Program-made: the position numbers and the translations under genes | In this document: positions 62,443-64,000 of the stretch, one piece after another | Layout of the letters: every line of letters begins with the position of its first letter | Position numbering within the stretch: the first letter of the stretch is position 1 | Assembly: GCF_029893965.1 (NCBI RefSeq) | Contig: NZ_JARXXP010000005.1 | Location: 62,001 to 126,000, forward strand | Length of the DNA stretch: 64,000 nucleotides | Source of the DNA: Paenibacillus sp. PastM-3 | GTDB lineage: Bacteria > Bacillota > Bacilli > Paenibacillales > Paenibacillaceae | Reading direction: 5' to 3' | The notes under the pieces: model-generated | Seen by the model: only the letters and a program-made list of their open reading frames with translations | Told to the model about the DNA's origin: nothing | Databases searched by the model: none

Positions 62443-64000
62443 TCACCTCTGTTCGTCTGCAAGCCATGTACGCAGCAGGTTTACGAATTCATCCGGCTTC
62501 TTCTTAGCGAGGCTTTCCAGTTGCTTGCGAACCTGACTTTCGTTAGTCACGCTCTCCAAGTTAATGGACGGGAATTCGGTAGGAACCTGCAGCGGAATGT
62601 CTTCTTCCACTTCTTCCTCTTGCTTGTTCTTGCGGCTCCGGTAAATCAGGAACCCTCCGCCTGCACCAACAAGCAGCGCAGCTGCTGCAATTGCCCAGAT
62701 CATCCACGTCGCCAACCCGCCAGTCGCGGTTTCAGTCGCGGTGCCACCGAACTGTTGCGAGTACACCGAAACTTTTTTGGTCAAATCAGCGTCTGTATAA
62801 GTGACTCCTGAATCTGCCAGGGAAGCCCGAACAATGTTGACCAGAATATTCTGGATTGCACCTGAAGTCGCCTCATCCAAAGTTGTTTGTCCGGCAGGTG
62901 GTTCAACTGCGACGTTAATGGTTAAATCTTTAACAGTATATGGGCTTGCGATGATATCCTTTGTAATCCGGTTGACCTCATAGTTTCTGGTCTCCGAAGA
63001 CTCTTCAGAAGTAGAGGTGCCTGTGTCCGTCCCCGCAGGATAACCCGAGACATCTTCCGACCCTGTACCTGCAACTCCCCCGGTAGTGTTACCCTGACCC
63101 GAATAGGTATTGCTGATGATCTGTGAGCTTATCTCAATCCCTCGTATATTCTCCGTATCCACAGGTGTAACGAGGTCTTCCTTCCGGCTTTCCTTATCAA
63201 AATTTAACTTAGAAAAGACCAGAACATCCACTTTGTCAGGGCCTGTTAATGTACTGAGAAATTGCTTGACATTCTTTTTGACTTCCTCTTCAAATTTTTT
63301 CTGAAGGGCAAAGTTTTCTTCAACTTGACTGGATACACCAGCTTGACCGCCCTTTGCAGTCGGCATTAGCTCAGTCTCATTACTGGTAATCGTAATGTTG
63401 TCCACCGGCAAATTCGGAACAGCAGTCTTTACAAGATTAAAATATCCGTCAATATTATCCTGTGACGGCCTGAATCCCGGATCAAATGTAAGCACTATAG
63501 AGGCATAAGCCTGCTCCTGGCCCTCCTGTGCGACGAAAACAGTCTCTTTGGGAAGGGTAACCAGCACTTTAACATCCTTGATCCCCTGCATCCGCCTCAT
63601 CAGCTGCTCAACTTCCCCATTCAGCGCATTGTTGTATTTAACATTAAACTCGCTGTCTGTCGTTCCGATCATGGATGAAGACTCATCAAAGACTTTGTAT
63701 CCGATCGAGCCCTCCTGCACAATCCCCTGAGAACCAATATCCACCTTAATGCGGTTTGCCTGGGTGCTTGGCACTGAAATGCTTCTGCCATCCGGACTCA
63801 GCCGGTAAGGAATGCCTGCGGAATCCAGGTAGGTCATGACTCCTGCAGAGTCCGTATTATCCAAATCCTGAAAAGCCACTTCGTATTCCGTTTTCGATAG
63901 CTGCATCGTCAAAACTACGACTATAATGATGATGATAAAAAGAGTAGAGAAAAATAGTATTTTTTGTTTACCGCTGAATCTGTTCCAATACTGGACTGCC
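62443..64000 (-). CDS. fliF: Flagellar MS-ring protein FliF, 5' end cut by window edge
   Basis: Forms the membrane MS ring that nucleates the flagellum. The reading frame stays open to the window edge, giving about 519 residues; the first few are missing. Visible are the first membrane helix (after YWNRFSGKQKIL) and the ring-building motifs with the YscJ/FliF domain (VAFQDLDN, then SAGIPYRL and VKVLVTLPKE-like VKVLVTLPKETVF). A periplasmic loop rich in Gly/Thr/Ser follows. The second membrane helix (about residues 415-435) precedes the C-terminal FliG-binding tail ending WLADEQR. A TTG at 63912 is not the real start. Confidence 0.95.
   Translation of the reverse strand, partial: AVQYWNRFSGKQKILFFSTLFIIIIIVVVLTMQLSKTEYEVAFQDLDNTDSAGVMTYLDSAGIPYRLSPDGRSISVPSTQANRIKVDIGSQGIVQEGSIGYKVFDESSSMIGTTDSEFNVKYNNALNGEVEQLMRRMQGIKDVKVLVTLPKETVFVAQEGQEQAYASIVLTFDPGFRPSQDNIDGYFNLVKTAVPNLPVDNITITSNETELMPTAKGGQAGVSSQVEENFALQKKFEEEVKKNVKQFLSTLTGPDKVDVLVFSKLNFDKESRKEDLVTPVDTENIRGIEISSQIISNTYSGQGNTTGGVAGTGSEDVSGYPAGTDTGTSTSEESSETRNYEVNRITKDIIASPYTVKDLTINVAVEPPAGQTTLDEATSGAIQNILVNIVRASLADSGVTYTDADLTKKVSVYSQQFGGTATETATGGLATWMIWAIAAAALLVGAGGGFLIYRSRKNKQEEEVEEDIPLQVPTEFPSINLESVTNESQVRKQLESLAKKKPDEFVNLLRTWLADEQR

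Overview
The window is a single co-oriented block of a low/mid-GC Gram-positive chromosome. Every convincing gene lies on the minus strand, so transcription runs from position 64000 towards 1. Gene order and protein sequences point to Paenibacillus or a close relative. The evidence is the spore dipicolinate synthase genes, RNase J, the PolC-type polymerase, the Bacillus-like order rimP-nusA-rnpM-rplGA-infB-rbfA-truB-ribF-rpsO-pnp, the order frr-uppS-cdsA-dxr-rseP-proS-polC, and a long Bacillus-type fla/che operon. Many starts are TTG behind strong Shine-Dalgarno sequences. The genus is inferred; no rRNA or tRNA gene is present to confirm it.

Region 1 (64000 to about 33630) is most of the fla/che operon, entered inside fliF and read in order: fliF, fliG, fliH, fliI, fliJ, a MotE/YlxF-like gene, fliK, flgD, a small flagellar-operon protein gene, flgE, flbD (swrD), fliL, fliM, fliY, cheY, fliO, fliP, fliQ, fliR, flhB, flhA, flhF, flhG, cheB, cheA, cheW, cheC, cheD, an unknown membrane protein, sigD, fapA, an unknown small protein, a SwrB-like protein and a membrane-anchored MltG-N-like protein. 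Together these encode the MS ring, switch, export apparatus, hook assembly, chemotaxis core and the flagellar sigma factor. A canonical terminator hairpin sits inside the operon, between flgE and flbD.

Region 2 (about 33590 to 26288) holds translation, nucleotide and envelope genes: rpsB, tsf, pyrH, frr, uppS, cdsA, dxr and rseP. A good sigma-A promoter and a structured leader precede rpsB, and terminator-like hairpins follow rpsB and tsf.

Region 3 (26182 to 9029) carries proS (short archaeal/eukaryal-like type), polC, then the rimP-nusA-infB operon with its own promoter and a candidate NusA-type attenuator. It continues through rbfA, nrnA, truB and ribF to rpsO (own promoter) and pnp. IF2 has a 30-bp tandem repeat in its N-terminal linker.

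Region 4 (8882 to 1) contains ylxY, an M16 peptidase gene (mlpA), dut, the sporulation genes spoVFA and spoVFB (candidate sigma-K promoter), dapG, dapA, and rnjB running off the window end. DapG and DapA supply the dihydrodipicolinate that SpoVFA/B turn into dipicolinate. asd, which lies between spoVFB and dapG in B. subtilis, is absent here.

No mobile element, CRISPR array, tRNA, rRNA or defence system was seen. The least explained parts are the small genes around sigD/fapA and the RNA structures in several intergenic regions.
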